A stretch of DNA of 50,351 bases from CAYTCZ01 sp964436315 (GCA_964436315.1 CAYTCZ010000008.1:1-50351), one strand, 5' to 3'. Positions 41,212 through 50,182 are shown, counted from the stretch's first letter. A program made the numbers and translations. Notes: generated by a model from the sequence alone, not told the origin.

Positions 41212-42750
41212 TTAGCTCGTTGTCCGAGCGTGAGCCGGCGTCAGCTCGAGTTCGAGGAGGGACTCGACCGCTTCGCCTTCCTCGTAGTACGCCGATTCGG
41301 TGTTGACCGACCAGACGTCGTGAGTACATCCGTCGAGCTGGTTCATCGTCGCGAGAATGGCGGTCCACATCGAGTGATCCTGGTTGTTGTAGCGGTGAAG
41401 ACCGTTGCGTCCGAACGTCTGAAGATTCGAGAAACCGTCGAGATACTCGCGCAAGACGGCGACGGCATCGTCGTACCCGCGGTCGTACATTGGATAGGCC
41501 TTCGGAACGCGAACCTTGACCCCGTCCACGACCTTCGACGGATCGAGCAGGCCGATCCTCGCGAGTTCGCTCGTGGCAAGTTCGACCGCCTCGGCGTCTG
41601 GCATCTCCCAGATCTCGTCTCCCTCGAAGCAGAAGTACTCCACCCCGAGACACGTCGTGCCAGGCACGACCATCTCGCTGCTCCAGGCACCGAAGTTCTG
41701 CACCCGACCGGCGATCGTCTCCGGGTCGTGCAGGTAGATCCAGTTGTCAGGAAACGGTTCCTTCTCGGTCGTCATGAGGGCGACAAGACAGAAGTCTCGG
41801 TAGCGAAGCCGACGTGCCGCGGCCTCGACCTCGGGCGGGACGCCGGGCTCAAGGCTGAGGATCAATTCGCTCAGCGGAATACTCGACAGTACCGCGTCGA
41901 CATCGTACTCGGTCCGTGACCCGTTGCTGCCGATAACGACACTCTCAACTCGTCCGTCCTTGTGCCGGAGCGAGCTGCAGTAGTGGTTGCGCTTGACCGG
42001 GATCCCGGCGGACTCCACCTGATCCGCGAGCCGTTCCCACATCTGACCCGGACCGAGCCTTGGATAGCGGAATTGCTCGATCAGCGTCGTAACCTGTCCA
42101 CGATTTACTTTGAGGATCGATCCGATGGCGCGCATGAGGGAGAAATCCTTGATTCACTGAGCCGCCCACGCTGACTGGATCTCCGAGCCCGGAATCCCCG
42201 AAACCTTCTCGGTATACGATTCGAAGAAGGCCTTGTAGAGGCGGCGTCCGAATCTGACGGTCACCCACTCTTCAAAGGTCTCCGGCTCACTACCGCGGTG
42301 TCGCTGGCTCGCGAGATAGGACATGACACAGAGAACAGCCTCGGACATACCGAGGCGCTTCGGAACGTCCTTGGCTCGCAGTGGGTAGGAGAGGTACTCC
42401 CCGTCGTAGTAGATGCGCGAAAGCCGAGGACGAGTCAGAAACTCATCGCCCATGATGTTCTCCCAAAGGCGCTCGATCGCGGGGATCTTCGTGAAGAACC
42501 GGTGACCGCCAAGATCGAACCGGTACCCGTTGAACTCGATCGTCTTCGCAATTCCACCCACGCTCCCGTCGGCTTCAAAGACCGTGCCCTGTTCCCCACG
42601 CAGTCCGAGAACATACGCCGCCGTGAGCCCCGCAGGTCCTCCGCCAAGCACAGCCGCTAGGACTCCGGACCGTGTACGACCGGAGACCCGTTCGTTCTCG
42701 TACGTCTCCTGAATCGGATCGTCGCCACAGACTGGTGGCGAGCCACTCAT
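41212..42750 (-). pseudogene. FAD-dependent amine-oxidase-like protein (UDP-galactopyranose-mutase-like) with in-frame TGA
   Basis: Without the stop it is one protein of 512 residues. N-terminal FAD fold: VLGGGPAGLTAAYVLGLRG, FEADGSVGGIAKTIEF, FDLGGHRFFTK; then YLSYPLRAKDVPKRLG, SEPETFEEWVTVRFG, SYTEKVSGIPGSEIQSAWAAQ; stop TGA at 42154-42156; then, in the same frame, IKDFSLMRAIG, YPRLGPGQMWERLAD and so on to the C-terminal NNQDHSMWTAILATMN. Relatives read AAQRIKDLSL, so TGA most simply replaces CGA (Arg). Such proteins occur in polysaccharide loci. ATG 42750 may be coupled to the upstream glycosyltransferase. Confidence 0.88.
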
Positions 42751-42801
42751 GAACGTCCAGTCCGGGCTAGCCGTCTCTCTAGTCGGGATTCTGCGGTGGG
42801 C

Positions 42802-43751
42802 TCATTTCGGGCGCGACTCGCGCCCGAGTAGCTGACCGCGAACGTGAACGAGAAGGCCGGCGAGAAGCGCCGCGGTTCCGGTGAGGTGGTGGACTGCGTG
42901 GAGCCCCATTCCACAGGCCGCTCCTTTCGCGCCCGTTCGTCTCGCGAGGAGTGCATAGAGGTCGCGATTCCGCGTGAGAAACGTGACGGCGGCCGCAGCG
43001 CCGTTCCCGGCCGACGGGTCGCAAGTGCCGACACCGCAATCAGGCAACTCAAAGCACTCAGGCGATGGCGCCATCCGAGGTTCAGAGTCTTGGATCCAGA
43101 ACCTTCGCGCAGCAGTAGCGTCACCCACGGAATCCCACGCTGCCTGAGATCGGTTCGCACCATGTCTCGCAGCGTCCACCGCTTGAGATGCGTCCCCAGG
43201 ATCTCGGGGTCGAGCTCGATCGACCACCCTGCATTCGCAAGACGCATGCCGAGCTCGACGTCCTCGATCGACGGGNNNNNNNNNNNNNNNNNNNNNNNNN
43301 NNNNNNNNNNNNNNNNNNNNNNNNNNNNNNNNNNNNNNNNNNNNNNNNNNNNNNNNNNNNNNNNNNNNNNNNNNNGGGACGCTTGATGAACGTGGTGATG
43401 CAACAGATTCCGAAAGGTCGACACAGAGGTCCGCACTACCGGGCGATCGTCGTAAGACCCGAACACAGCCGCGAGCCGCGGGTCGTCTACGAACCGGTCG
43501 CGCAAACGAACAAACACGTCCGGATGAACGACGACGTCAGCGTCGACGAAGACGACAATGTCGCTGGTCGCTTCCGCAGCCCCATTGTTGCGCGCTTGGC
43601 CGGGGCCGGTGAGCGGAGGTTTCTCGACGACGATGACCTGCTCGGGTGGCTCCTCAGTGCAATAAATCGCATCGAGGCATGCGCCTAGGGTCGGCGGCGA
43701 GTTCGTCGCCGGGACGATCACGCTCAGCGTCGGTCGGTAGCCTCCAGGCAT
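42802..43751 (-). pseudogene. Family 2 glycosyltransferase, frameshifted and interrupted by a gap
   Basis: YRPTLSVIVPATNSPPTLGACLDAIY, then GPGQARNNGAAEATSDIVVFVDADVVVHPDVF (DxD motif), then 100 N, then PSIEDVELGMRLANAGWSIELDPEI (acceptor region), LKRWTLRDMVRTDLRQRG and a hydrophobic LSALSCLIAVSALATRR. Near 42998 the frame changes, and the expected membrane C-terminus (AVTFLTRNRDLYALLARR, then HAVHHLTGTAALLAGLLVHV) continues to a stop at 42802. Reading on without the shift gives low-complexity sequence to 42747. One missing base explains it. Starts 11 bases after the membrane-protein gene ends. Confidence 0.82.
43276..43375. other. Scaffold gap of 100 N
   Basis: Exactly 100 undetermined bases inside the glycosyltransferase gene; the true length is unknown, so the frame across it has no meaning. 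Confidence 0.99.
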
Positions 43752-43761
43752 CTGGCTCCGC

Positions 43762-44462
43762 TCAACTCATCGGGGCCGCGGTGCGATCTCTCTCGGCCAT
43801 GTGCGAAGATTTCGAGACGCGTATCGGAGCATTTCTCGTCTCCGAGGCGAGGAGGATTCCCTCCGAGAGAAGACGCAGCGAGACAAACGCGAACGTCACG
43901 GACCAGGTAACGATTCCGAGGAATTTCAGCGCGTCCTCGTAGAAGTACAGCGTGGTGTCGGCCCACGAGCCATAGAAGTCGACAACTGTCGACACGAAGA
44001 AGAGCAGCACCGCCGCGGCGAGAAGAATCCGCGTGTCTCGCTGGAGAAGCGCCAGCACGCTCCACAGAACTCCAACCGCAACGAGCGCGTAAACCACCAA
44101 AATCAGTTCCTCCGGGAGGAGAAGCGCTCTCGGCAGGACGTCTTCGTGCAGAAGGAAGAGATCGTCGAGAGCGAGCCACGCGGTGAGGAGCCCGACCGCG
44201 ACTGCAATCTGCCCTTTCCGTCGAGCGCCGAGTTTCCAGACGATTCCGCCAGCCAAGACGCAGACGACAGCCGTCCCCCACCACAAGAGAACTCCGACGT
44301 TCGAGAGGAACCCGAAGTACCATCCCACACCGAAGATCCCCTGCGGGTCTCGCGTGAGATTTCCGACCGGTTGATCGAGCCTTGGTGCCGCCGTAGCGAC
44401 CAGGCCGACAGGGCCCCGGCAAGAAGCCATAGGGCAAGGGCTGTACGCATAGCCACCGTCAT
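43762..44462 (-). pseudogene. Multi-span membrane protein, frameshifted near its start
   Basis: The main part (43762 to about 44400) has five or six helices: NVGVLLWWGTAVVCVLAGGIV, IAVAVGLLTAWLALDDLFLL, LILVVYALVAVGVLWSVLALL, LLAAAVLLFFVSTVVDFYG and FLGIVTWSVTFAFVSLRLL. Conserved-looking acidic spots are DDLFLLHEDVLP and YEDALKF. The first helix (MRTALALWLLAGALSAWSL, from ATG 44462 or 44450) lies in another frame, and the join is near 44395-44405. Family not named. First gene of the minus-strand polysaccharide set. Confidence 0.7.
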
Positions 44463-44669
44463 GCCTTCGGTTTGCAGCCTCCTGTGTGCATCGCGAGCTG
44501 CTCTTCGAGCTCCTTGGGAGAGCTCGATCTCACTGTGACTCAAGTTCTCGCCACAGCCCTCAATGCTGGGCAAACGGGAAGGAGCCCGACTCGCATGGGT
44601 CGAGTAGAACCTGGACGAAAAGCCGAGTCGTCGGCCTCGGCTGGCCGCCTCCGGACGCGAGCTCTGCGG

Positions 44670-44876
44670 TTACCCCTCGGCCGGACGCTCGGCGGCGGGC
44701 GGTTTCAGCTCGGTCATCCGCGCACCGAGATCGGGGGCGAGCTCGACGAACTCCAGGTAGAGAGTAATGTCGCGAAGGAGCCGATCCGAGCAATGCTCAC
44801 CGGAGCGAGGACATACGAGCTCGTTCCAGGCAAGCCGGAAATTGCATCCGCCACAGCTGTGTTGAGGCCTGAGCAT
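44670..44876 (-). CDS. Doubtful small Cys-containing ORF
   Basis: About 68 residues from ATG 44876: RPQHSCGGCNFRLAWNELVCP and GEHC give four cysteines in a ribbon-like pattern, and the end (LYLEFVELAPDLGARMTELKPP) is plausible protein. No family match and only a weak ribosome site. It is the only candidate in the 630-base stretch 44463-45095, which otherwise shows nothing. Confidence 0.25.
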   Translation of the reverse strand: MLRPQHSCGGCNFRLAWNELVCPRSGEHCSDRLLRDITLYLEFVELAPDLGARMTELKPPAAERPAEG

Positions 44877-45095
44877 CGTCCATCCGCCCTCGCGCTGCTC
44901 GGTTCGCCGACCCAACGTCGCGCCCAATGCATCTGGGCACTCAGGTCCAAGGTAGCCGCGCTACGGCGTAGTTTTGGTTTCCCTGTGTTGCCATTTCGTG
45001 AAGTCGCTCCGGGCCAGTCAGGTCAGTATCCCGTTTCCCTGATCTCCGAGACTCGAGCCGCTGATCGCTCGAGCCGCGCGACTCAGGAGGAAGCG

Positions 45096-46307
45096 TCACA
45101 GTCTGAATACTTGGGACAGCTCGACCGGCTCAGCAACGTTCTTCAGAGCGACGGGCCCGATTTCGTTGAAGCGCACGTCTGGTCCTCCCGTCCAGGCAGC
45201 GGCTACCCGTCCGGTGACGAGTAACTCACGGGGCCGCGCGTAGTCTGCGACGCGGGCAGCGGCGTTGACGACGCTGCCGAAGTAGTCCCCGTCACGGCGG
45301 ACGACCGAGCCGGCGTCGATGCCGACTCGAACTGGTGGGAGCTCCTGCGTCGGGGCTCGCTCGAGGAGTTCAAGAGCGAAGCGCACTGCCGAGTCTCCAT
45401 CCGGGAAGTGGGTCATCGCCCCGTCGCCCAGGAGTTTGACCAGCCGCCCACCGTTGGCGGCTGAGAGTTCCCCAACGAGCTCTGCGAACCGACCGGCCTG
45501 CACGGCAGCGGCCTCGTCGCCAGATTCCTCGGTCAGTCGCGTGTACGCCGTCAGATCGATAAAGGCAATCGCGGGCGGCGAGCTGTCGCGAGGACGGCGA
45601 ACCCCAGTTCGTTCGAGCACCGACTCGCTCAGCTCAACAGTGTTCTGGAAGACTGCATCCTCGACCAGCCGCTCGTGCAGAAGCAAGAGGAGCCGCCTCC
45701 CGAGTTCGCGAAACTCTCGGCGACTCTCGGAAGTCGCATCGAGCATCTCCTGTTCGCCCGCCCCCGTCTGCATGAACGGGCGGATCACGACCTCGTCGAT
45801 GAAGCCCCGCTCGGCATCGACGATCAGGCGAAGGTGGTCGGCCATCACCCGGACGATGCGCGCACCGTTCTCGTCGCTCGCACCCAACTCACTTGCCCGG
45901 GCCAGAATCTCGAAGATCTCCGCGTCGTCTTCGCGCACCGGTTCGCCTTCATCCACCCCAGCAGTCCCGAGCAGACGGCGCACACGCTCCGAGAGTTCGC
46001 GGGAGACCCCGAGCCTGGCAAGAAGCTGGGCGTGCGTCTCGGGGAGAAGTCGGCACGGATCGCGGATCAGCTGATCAATGAAGTCGAGCGATAGCTCCTG
46101 GCTCGCGATCGCCTGCCCGAGCGCCTCGAGCGAGAGGCCCGAGGCCTCGAGCGCCAGGACGAGCCGAACGCGGGCAATGTCGCTCTCAGCAAACCTCGCC
46201 CCCTCGTGCCGCTCGAGGTGGAGGATGCCCAGCTCGACGAGTCGCTCGATGATTTCCGCTGACGTCCCGGCGGCGGTGGCAAGCTCGGCGACGGTGAGAG
46301 GCTGCAC
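45096..46307 (-). CDS. Class III adenylate/guanylate cyclase with N-terminal MerR-like HTH
   Basis: 403 residues. Residues 1-75 resemble a MerR-type winged helix: LTVAELATAAGTSAEIIERL, LGILHLERHEGARFAESDIARVRL. A helical middle follows. The C-terminal cyclase domain (about 240-400) has the metal aspartates in AIAFIDLTAYTRLTEESGD and KLLGDGAMTHFPDG, then VRVGIDAGSVVRRDGDYFG and VNAAARVADYARP. No membrane helix. Start GTG 46307 with TACCAT 6 bases upstream. The HTH may be a DNA-binding or a purely regulatory domain. Nucleotide specificity is not fixed by what I can see. Confidence 0.9.
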   Translation of the reverse strand: MQPLTVAELATAAGTSAEIIERLVELGILHLERHEGARFAESDIARVRLVLALEASGLSLEALGQAIASQELSLDFIDQLIRDPCRLLPETHAQLLARLGVSRELSERVRRLLGTAGVDEGEPVREDDAEIFEILARASELGASDENGARIVRVMADHLRLIVDAERGFIDEVVIRPFMQTGAGEQEMLDATSESRREFRELGRRLLLLLHERLVEDAVFQNTVELSESVLERTGVRRPRDSSPPAIAFIDLTAYTRLTEESGDEAAAVQAGRFAELVGELSAANGGRLVKLLGDGAMTHFPDGDSAVRFALELLERAPTQELPPVRVGIDAGSVVRRDGDYFGSVVNAAARVADYARPRELLVTGRVAAAWTGGPDVRFNEIGPVALKNVAEPVELSQVFRL

Positions 46308-46313
46308 CGGGCC

Positions 46314-46319
46314 ATGGTA
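46314..46319 (-). promoter_or_regulatory. -10 element TACCAT, leaderless start of the cyclase
   Basis: Minus strand TACCAT, spacer GGCCCG (6), GTG 46307. Confidence 0.5.
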
Positions 46320-46444
46320 ATCCGCGGCTGATGTCGTCGGGTGCTAGGAATTTTTCGTTTGCAGGGACTCTAGGTCAATTCTCCGGCGCCAGGTCTAACT
46401 CGAAGACCGCGCGGTGGACGATCCTGTTGGCGTCGGCGACCTGG

Positions 46445-46771
46445 TCAAGCGGCGAGTACGCGCCCAGGATGCGGTGGGTGGACTTTCACCGGATAGGCCC
46501 GGACGACCGCCCTTGCTCGTCGCGAAAGAGGAACCTCGCCGACCGTTGCCTCGACCTCACCGGCGAGGATCGCCAAGACCTCCTCGGCCGAGTCGGTGTG
46601 GCTGCCGAGATGGGCCCCCGGCTCAAGCTCAAAGTAAACGACGGCGGTATATACAGCGCCGGTACCCGATAGACCGGCCAGGTGGCCCGGGCCTCCCGGG
46701 TCGGATCGTCGCTTCCCTGGAACGAAAACAGCTCTAGCGCTCGGGTTTGGACGGACTGGCTCGAGCAACAC
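46445..46771 (-). pseudogene. Cupin gene remnant with several frame changes
   Basis: The cupin core YFELEPGAHLGSHTDSAEEVLAILAGEVEATVGE is clear in one frame, and so is the start MLLEPVRPNPSARA. The piece that should join them (LELFSFQGSDDPTREARATWPV) is in another frame, so two compensating shifts are needed, and the second half of the barrel after VGE is unrecognisable. Further downstream, at about 46380-46460, an open stretch ending SPLDQVADANRIVHRAVFELD looks a little like the C-terminus of zinc/quinone oxidoreductases, but this is uncertain. Confidence 0.65.
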
Positions 46772-46990
46772 CCCTTCCCCGATCCCGCCGGCTGGGCACC
46801 GATCTCGGATCCGGAGGAACGGCTGCGCGTAGCCTCCGCGAGCTCTACGCCTGGTACTGGGAGGCCGAGCAGATGATGGCCAACTTCTTCCGCTACGGAC
46901 CCTCCGTGCCCGCTCTCCACGAACGGAGCGCGCACAGCCGAGGGCACCTCCGCGCTTCCCCGGAAGTCCTCAAGCTCGCAGCCCTGACGG
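46742..46990 (+). pseudogene. C-terminal fragment of a TetR family regulator
   Basis: RVWTDWLEQHPFPDPAGWAPISDPEERLRV in one frame continues in another as LRELYAWYWEAEQMMANFFR and RASPEVL, the ligand-domain pattern of a common actinobacterial TetR group. The N-terminal HTH is absent: upstream of 46742 the DNA is antisense to the cupin remnant. One frameshift near 46833. No start codon or ribosome site. A relic. Confidence 0.65.
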
Positions 46991-47014
46991 CCGACAGGAT
47001 GCCTGAGGCCCTTC

Positions 47015-47635
47015 ATGAGCTCCGAGATCACCTGTCTGATCGTCGATGACCACGAGGTCGTCCGCCAGGGGCTGCGACTTGCCTTGGAACGGTTCCCGGC
47101 AATACGGATCGTCGGTGAGGCGAACGACGGCGAGACGGCGCTCGCCCTCGCCGAGCGGCGCCGCCCCGACGTCGTCCTCCTGGACATCCGCATGCCGGGG
47201 CTCGACGGGATCGCGACGGCTCAAGCGCTTCACGAGCGGCTGCCCGAGACGGCGATCCTCCTCTTCAGCGGTTACTCCGAGCGGAGCCTCCTCGAGCGGG
47301 GGCTCGAGGCCGGAGCGCGTGGCTACCTGCTCAAGGAGACGCCCCCCGAGCTGCTGCTCGCGGCGATCGAGCGCCTCGCCCAGGGCGAGCGCTACCTGGA
47401 TCCGGCGCTGACGCCCGCGCTCCTCTCCGACGAGCGGCGGGCGCTTCTGACCGCCCGTGAGCGGGAGGTGCTGAGCCTCCTCGCCGAGGGGATGGTGACG
47501 ACGCAGGTCGCAAAGCACCTGTTCATCTCGGAGGAGACGGTCAAGAGCCACGTCCGCCATATCCTCCGAAAGCTCGACGCCGAGACACGCACCGAGGCGG
47601 TCGCGATCGGCATTCGCGAGTCGATCATCGACTAG
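47015..47635 (+). CDS. NarL/FixJ-type response regulator
   Basis: 206 residues. REC domain: IVDDHEVVRQGLRLALE, phosphoacceptor in VVLLDIRMPGLDG, LLFSGYSERSLLERGLEAGARGYLLKE (Lys). LuxR HTH: LTAREREVLSLLAEGM, TTQVAKHLFISEETVKSHV and RHILRKLDA. ATG 47015 with GAGG 7 bases upstream. No kinase gene lies next to it, so it is an orphan here. Convergent with the large HTH/TPR gene. Confidence 0.93.
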   Translation: MSSEITCLIVDDHEVVRQGLRLALERFPAIRIVGEANDGETALALAERRRPDVVLLDIRMPGLDGIATAQALHERLPETAILLFSGYSERSLLERGLEAGARGYLLKETPPELLLAAIERLAQGERYLDPALTPALLSDERRALLTAREREVLSLLAEGMVTTQVAKHLFISEETVKSHVRHILRKLDAETRTEAVAIGIRESIID

Positions 47636-47653
47636 CTCCGTCCTCTCGCAGTG

Positions 47654-47682
47654 CTGCCGGCCGGCTGGGTGGCCGGGGGCAG
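47654..47682. terminator. Hairpin between convergent regulator genes
   Basis: CTGCCGGCC pairs with GGCCG and GCAG, with a GGG bulge and an 8-base loop. It lies between two genes that end toward each other and would serve both. No T-tract. Confidence 0.5.
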
Positions 47683-47752
47683 AAGCGTCCATGACTGGGG
47701 GTTCGAGCCGCGCCGGTGAAGCCTTCTCACGCTTCCCGAGCATCACGGCGAG

Positions 47753-49474
47753 CTAACGCGAGCGCCCGAGCTCGGCCCGGCGTGCCTGCACATAAGCGCT
47801 GTCAGGAGCCGCACCGAGACGCTCGAAGGTGGACTGCGCAGCTGCGAACTCGAGGGTAGCGGCCTCCGTGTCGCCTCGAGTGAGCAGTGCCTCGGCGAGG
47901 CGAACCCGTGCAGCGGCCAGCTCGTAAGGAGCGTCGGCCTCGAGCCAGAGCCGCGAGCCGCGGCGCAAGAGGGAGATCGCCTCACTCTCGTCGCCACTCG
48001 CGAGAGCGAGCGCTCCCTGCGCACAGTCCGCGGCCGCTTGGAGGGCCGGCGACTGAGACTGGTCAGCGATTTGCTCAAGCTCGGCGCCTGCCGGCGCCGC
48101 GGTCTCGACCTCGCCGCAGGCGAGGGCGATCTCGACCTGGGCCGAGAGCAGCCTGACCCGCTCGAACGATCCAGGCGGGGTCCCTGCGATCGGCTCCGCG
48201 AGCATCTGGGAGGCGGCTTGCTCATCCCCCTGTGCGAGGCGGAGGAGCGCGAGACCAGGCTGTGGGACATGGCCCAGCTCGTGCGCCCGTTGAAACGCGC
48301 TCTCTGCTGCCTCGAAGTCTCCCCGGCGCAGGTATAGCTCGCCCAGCTCGTAGGAGGCGAGGGCGGAATGGGCCAGGTCGAACGTTGCACACTCGTCACA
48401 GGCCCGCTTGGCCTGTGCCTCGGCCTCGTCCCAGTCACCCTTCGCGAAGAGGATTGCGACATGGTGGGTGCGGCAGTCGCCGGGAAAGCCGATCATTCCT
48501 GTCGTCTCGGCGCCGCGCTCGACCGCCTCCGTCCACTCTGCCGCCCGGTGGTAGTCGAGGTGGTCGAGACAGGCGCAGATCGTCCGGCAGTAAATGATTC
48601 CCGTAGCGAGGGGGCTCAGGCCTCCGGCCACAGCGCTCACCATCGCCTCGTCGAGGAGCGGCATGCCGTCAGCAAGGCGACCCTGGCGGGCAAGCGAGAA
48701 GCCCTGGAAGGTCAGGACGAGCGCTTGGATTTCCTCGTCGCCGAAGCGGGAGCCGATCTGCTCGGCTTGCTTGGAACTTTCGAGCGCGCCGTCGATGTCC
48801 CCGCTCACCTGCTGGATGAGCGCGCGGGTGATGGCGAGATGGCCGTGCTCGGGTCCCTCCGGTTCGGATTCGAGCAGGCGCTCGGCCTTTCCATACCACC
48901 CACCAGCCACCGCGGGCTCGAGTCGGGCGGCGTGGTTGATGACGAGCGAGAGGGCGACCAGCGCGGCACGGCGGACATCGCCGGCCTCGAGGTGCTTCGC
49001 GTAGGCACGTTGGCGGGCGGCGACGGACTCTGGGTGATGGTTCGACCACAGCGCCGCCTCGCCGAGTCGCTCGAGGTCGTCGGCAGCGAGGTCGGTCCGG
49101 CGGTCGGCGGCAGCCAGCAGCTGGTAAGTGCGCTCCCAGTCGCGGCGTGCGAATGCATCCCGGCCGGCCTGGAGAAGATCGGCGTCAGGAGCGAGGGAAT
49201 CAGCCGGGTCGTGACCCGGCATGGACACGGCGCCACGGCGGATTGCCTCGTTAGCGAGGCGCGCGCGCCGCCCGTCGCCCGGCGGGATCGCGAACTTTTC
49301 GTAGAGGTGTCCGAGATGCTGCTTGACCGCCGCCTCGGTGACGACCAGCGCCTCGGCGATCTGCCGCACCGAGGCAGGCTCGGTGAAGATTTCACCCTCG
49401 AGTCTGGGCTGACAGAGGGCCGCGAGGACGTCCTGCTCGCGGCGGGTGAGACGAGGCTCGCCGTCGACTGGCAC
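47753..49474 (-). CDS. LuxR-type HTH protein with tetratricopeptide repeats
   Basis: 573 residues. The N-terminal 85 residues form an HTH: LTRREQDVLAALCQP, SVRQIAEALVVTEAAVKQHLGHLYEKF. The rest (about 105-565) is a helical solenoid of TPR-like pairs (GRDAFARRDWERTYQLLAAADRR, ASYELGELYLRRGDFEAAESAFQRA, AARVRLAEALLTRGDTEAAT). This is the reverse order of MalT-type regulators (HTH last), and there is no ATPase. GTG 49474 has GGGAG 5 bases upstream. Divergent from the cupin gene with AACTCTC repeats between them. Probably a transcription regulator whose TPRs bind a partner or ligand. Confidence 0.83.
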   Translation of the reverse strand: MPVDGEPRLTRREQDVLAALCQPRLEGEIFTEPASVRQIAEALVVTEAAVKQHLGHLYEKFAIPPGDGRRARLANEAIRRGAVSMPGHDPADSLAPDADLLQAGRDAFARRDWERTYQLLAAADRRTDLAADDLERLGEAALWSNHHPESVAARQRAYAKHLEAGDVRRAALVALSLVINHAARLEPAVAGGWYGKAERLLESEPEGPEHGHLAITRALIQQVSGDIDGALESSKQAEQIGSRFGDEEIQALVLTFQGFSLARQGRLADGMPLLDEAMVSAVAGGLSPLATGIIYCRTICACLDHLDYHRAAEWTEAVERGAETTGMIGFPGDCRTHHVAILFAKGDWDEAEAQAKRACDECATFDLAHSALASYELGELYLRRGDFEAAESAFQRAHELGHVPQPGLALLRLAQGDEQAASQMLAEPIAGTPPGSFERVRLLSAQVEIALACGEVETAAPAGAELEQIADQSQSPALQAAADCAQGALALASGDESEAISLLRRGSRLWLEADAPYELAAARVRLAEALLTRGDTEAATLEFAAAQSTFERLGAAPDSAYVQARRAELGRSR

Positions 49475-49504
49475 AGCTGCTCCCGAAGCTCTGATCCTAA
49501 ACCT

Positions 49505-49544
49505 AACTCTCTGGTAAGGGAAACTCTCACCCGAACTCTCACCC
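49505..49544. promoter_or_regulatory. AACTCTC direct repeats in a divergent promoter region
   Basis: AACTCTC at 49505-49511 and the longer AACTCTCACCC at 49522-49532 and 49534-49544 (12 bases apart, about one helical turn). They lie between the HTH/TPR gene (start 49474) and the cupin gene (start 49631) and next to TAGGTT and TAGGAT hexamers on the minus strand. Good candidate binding sites for the divergent regulator. Confidence 0.5.
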
Positions 49545-49630
49545 CCGCGCCAATGGTCACGCGCGACCCGGTGGCCTACGCTCGTTTGGACGCCGCAAAA
49601 CGCCTAACACCTCAGAGAAAAGGAGGAGCG

Positions 49631-50098
49631 ATGCTGACCGAAACGTTGACCGGGAAGGCGCTGGGAGCTGGCGAGGGGAAACCGCTGGCGGTGATCGGCA
49701 ACACGGTGACGATCAAGCTGCACGGCGAGGAGACCGGCGGGGCCTTCGCCGTCTTCGAGGTTCTCTCGCCGCCGGAGGCGGGCGCACCGCTGCACGTCAA
49801 TCACCGAGAGGACGAGCTCCATTACGTCGTCGACGGCGAGTTCGAGTTCGAGCTCGGAGAGCAGGTGATCCGGGCTGAGGCCGGCTCCTCCATCTACGTA
49901 CCCCGAGGGACGACGCACAGCTTCAGAAACGTCGGGGCAGAGGACGGGCGGCTGCTCTTCGTCGTCTCTCCGCCTGGGCTCGAGCGGCTCTTCGAGGAGC
50001 TTGATGAGATGGGCCAGCAGGGAACGCCGCCCGAAGAGGAGTTGATGGCCCGGATCGCCGGCTACGAGCTGGAGTTTCTGCACTCGGAGAGGTCATGA
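49631..50098 (+). CDS. Cupin domain protein
   Basis: 155 residues, one cupin barrel. Motif 1: GAPLHVNHREDELHYVVDGEFEFEL (two His and a Glu as likely metal ligands). Motif 2: YVPRGTTHSFRNVG (third His). ATG 49631 with AGGAGG 5 bases upstream. Typical of quercetin-dioxygenase-like and storage-type small cupins; substrate unknown. Divergent from the HTH/TPR regulator, which may control it. 84 bases before the next gene. Confidence 0.88.
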   Translation: MLTETLTGKALGAGEGKPLAVIGNTVTIKLHGEETGGAFAVFEVLSPPEAGAPLHVNHREDELHYVVDGEFEFELGEQVIRAEAGSSIYVPRGTTHSFRNVGAEDGRLLFVVSPPGLERLFEELDEMGQQGTPPEEELMARIAGYELEFLHSERS

Positions 50099-50182
50099 GG
50101 CGCTCTGCCCAGCAACGACACAGCGCCTGCCGGCACGGAGTGTCGGATGAGCCCACAATCGATCATCAGAGAAGCGACAACC

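Noticed and set aside
42747..42801. Continuation of the glycosyltransferase to 42747 with an ATGA overlap to the FAD gene
   Set aside because: After about 42998 that frame is Arg/Ser-rich without homology, while the next frame contains the expected hydrophobic C-terminus ending at 42802.
44472..45224. 250-codon plus-strand frame in the gap before the cyclase
   Set aside because: No motif, no ribosome site, composition of a shadow frame, and it runs antisense into the cyclase gene.
48368..49630. Long in-frame extension upstream of the cupin gene
   Set aside because: The frame is open only because it is antisense to the HTH/TPR gene; the cupin has its own AGGAGG and ATG at 49631.
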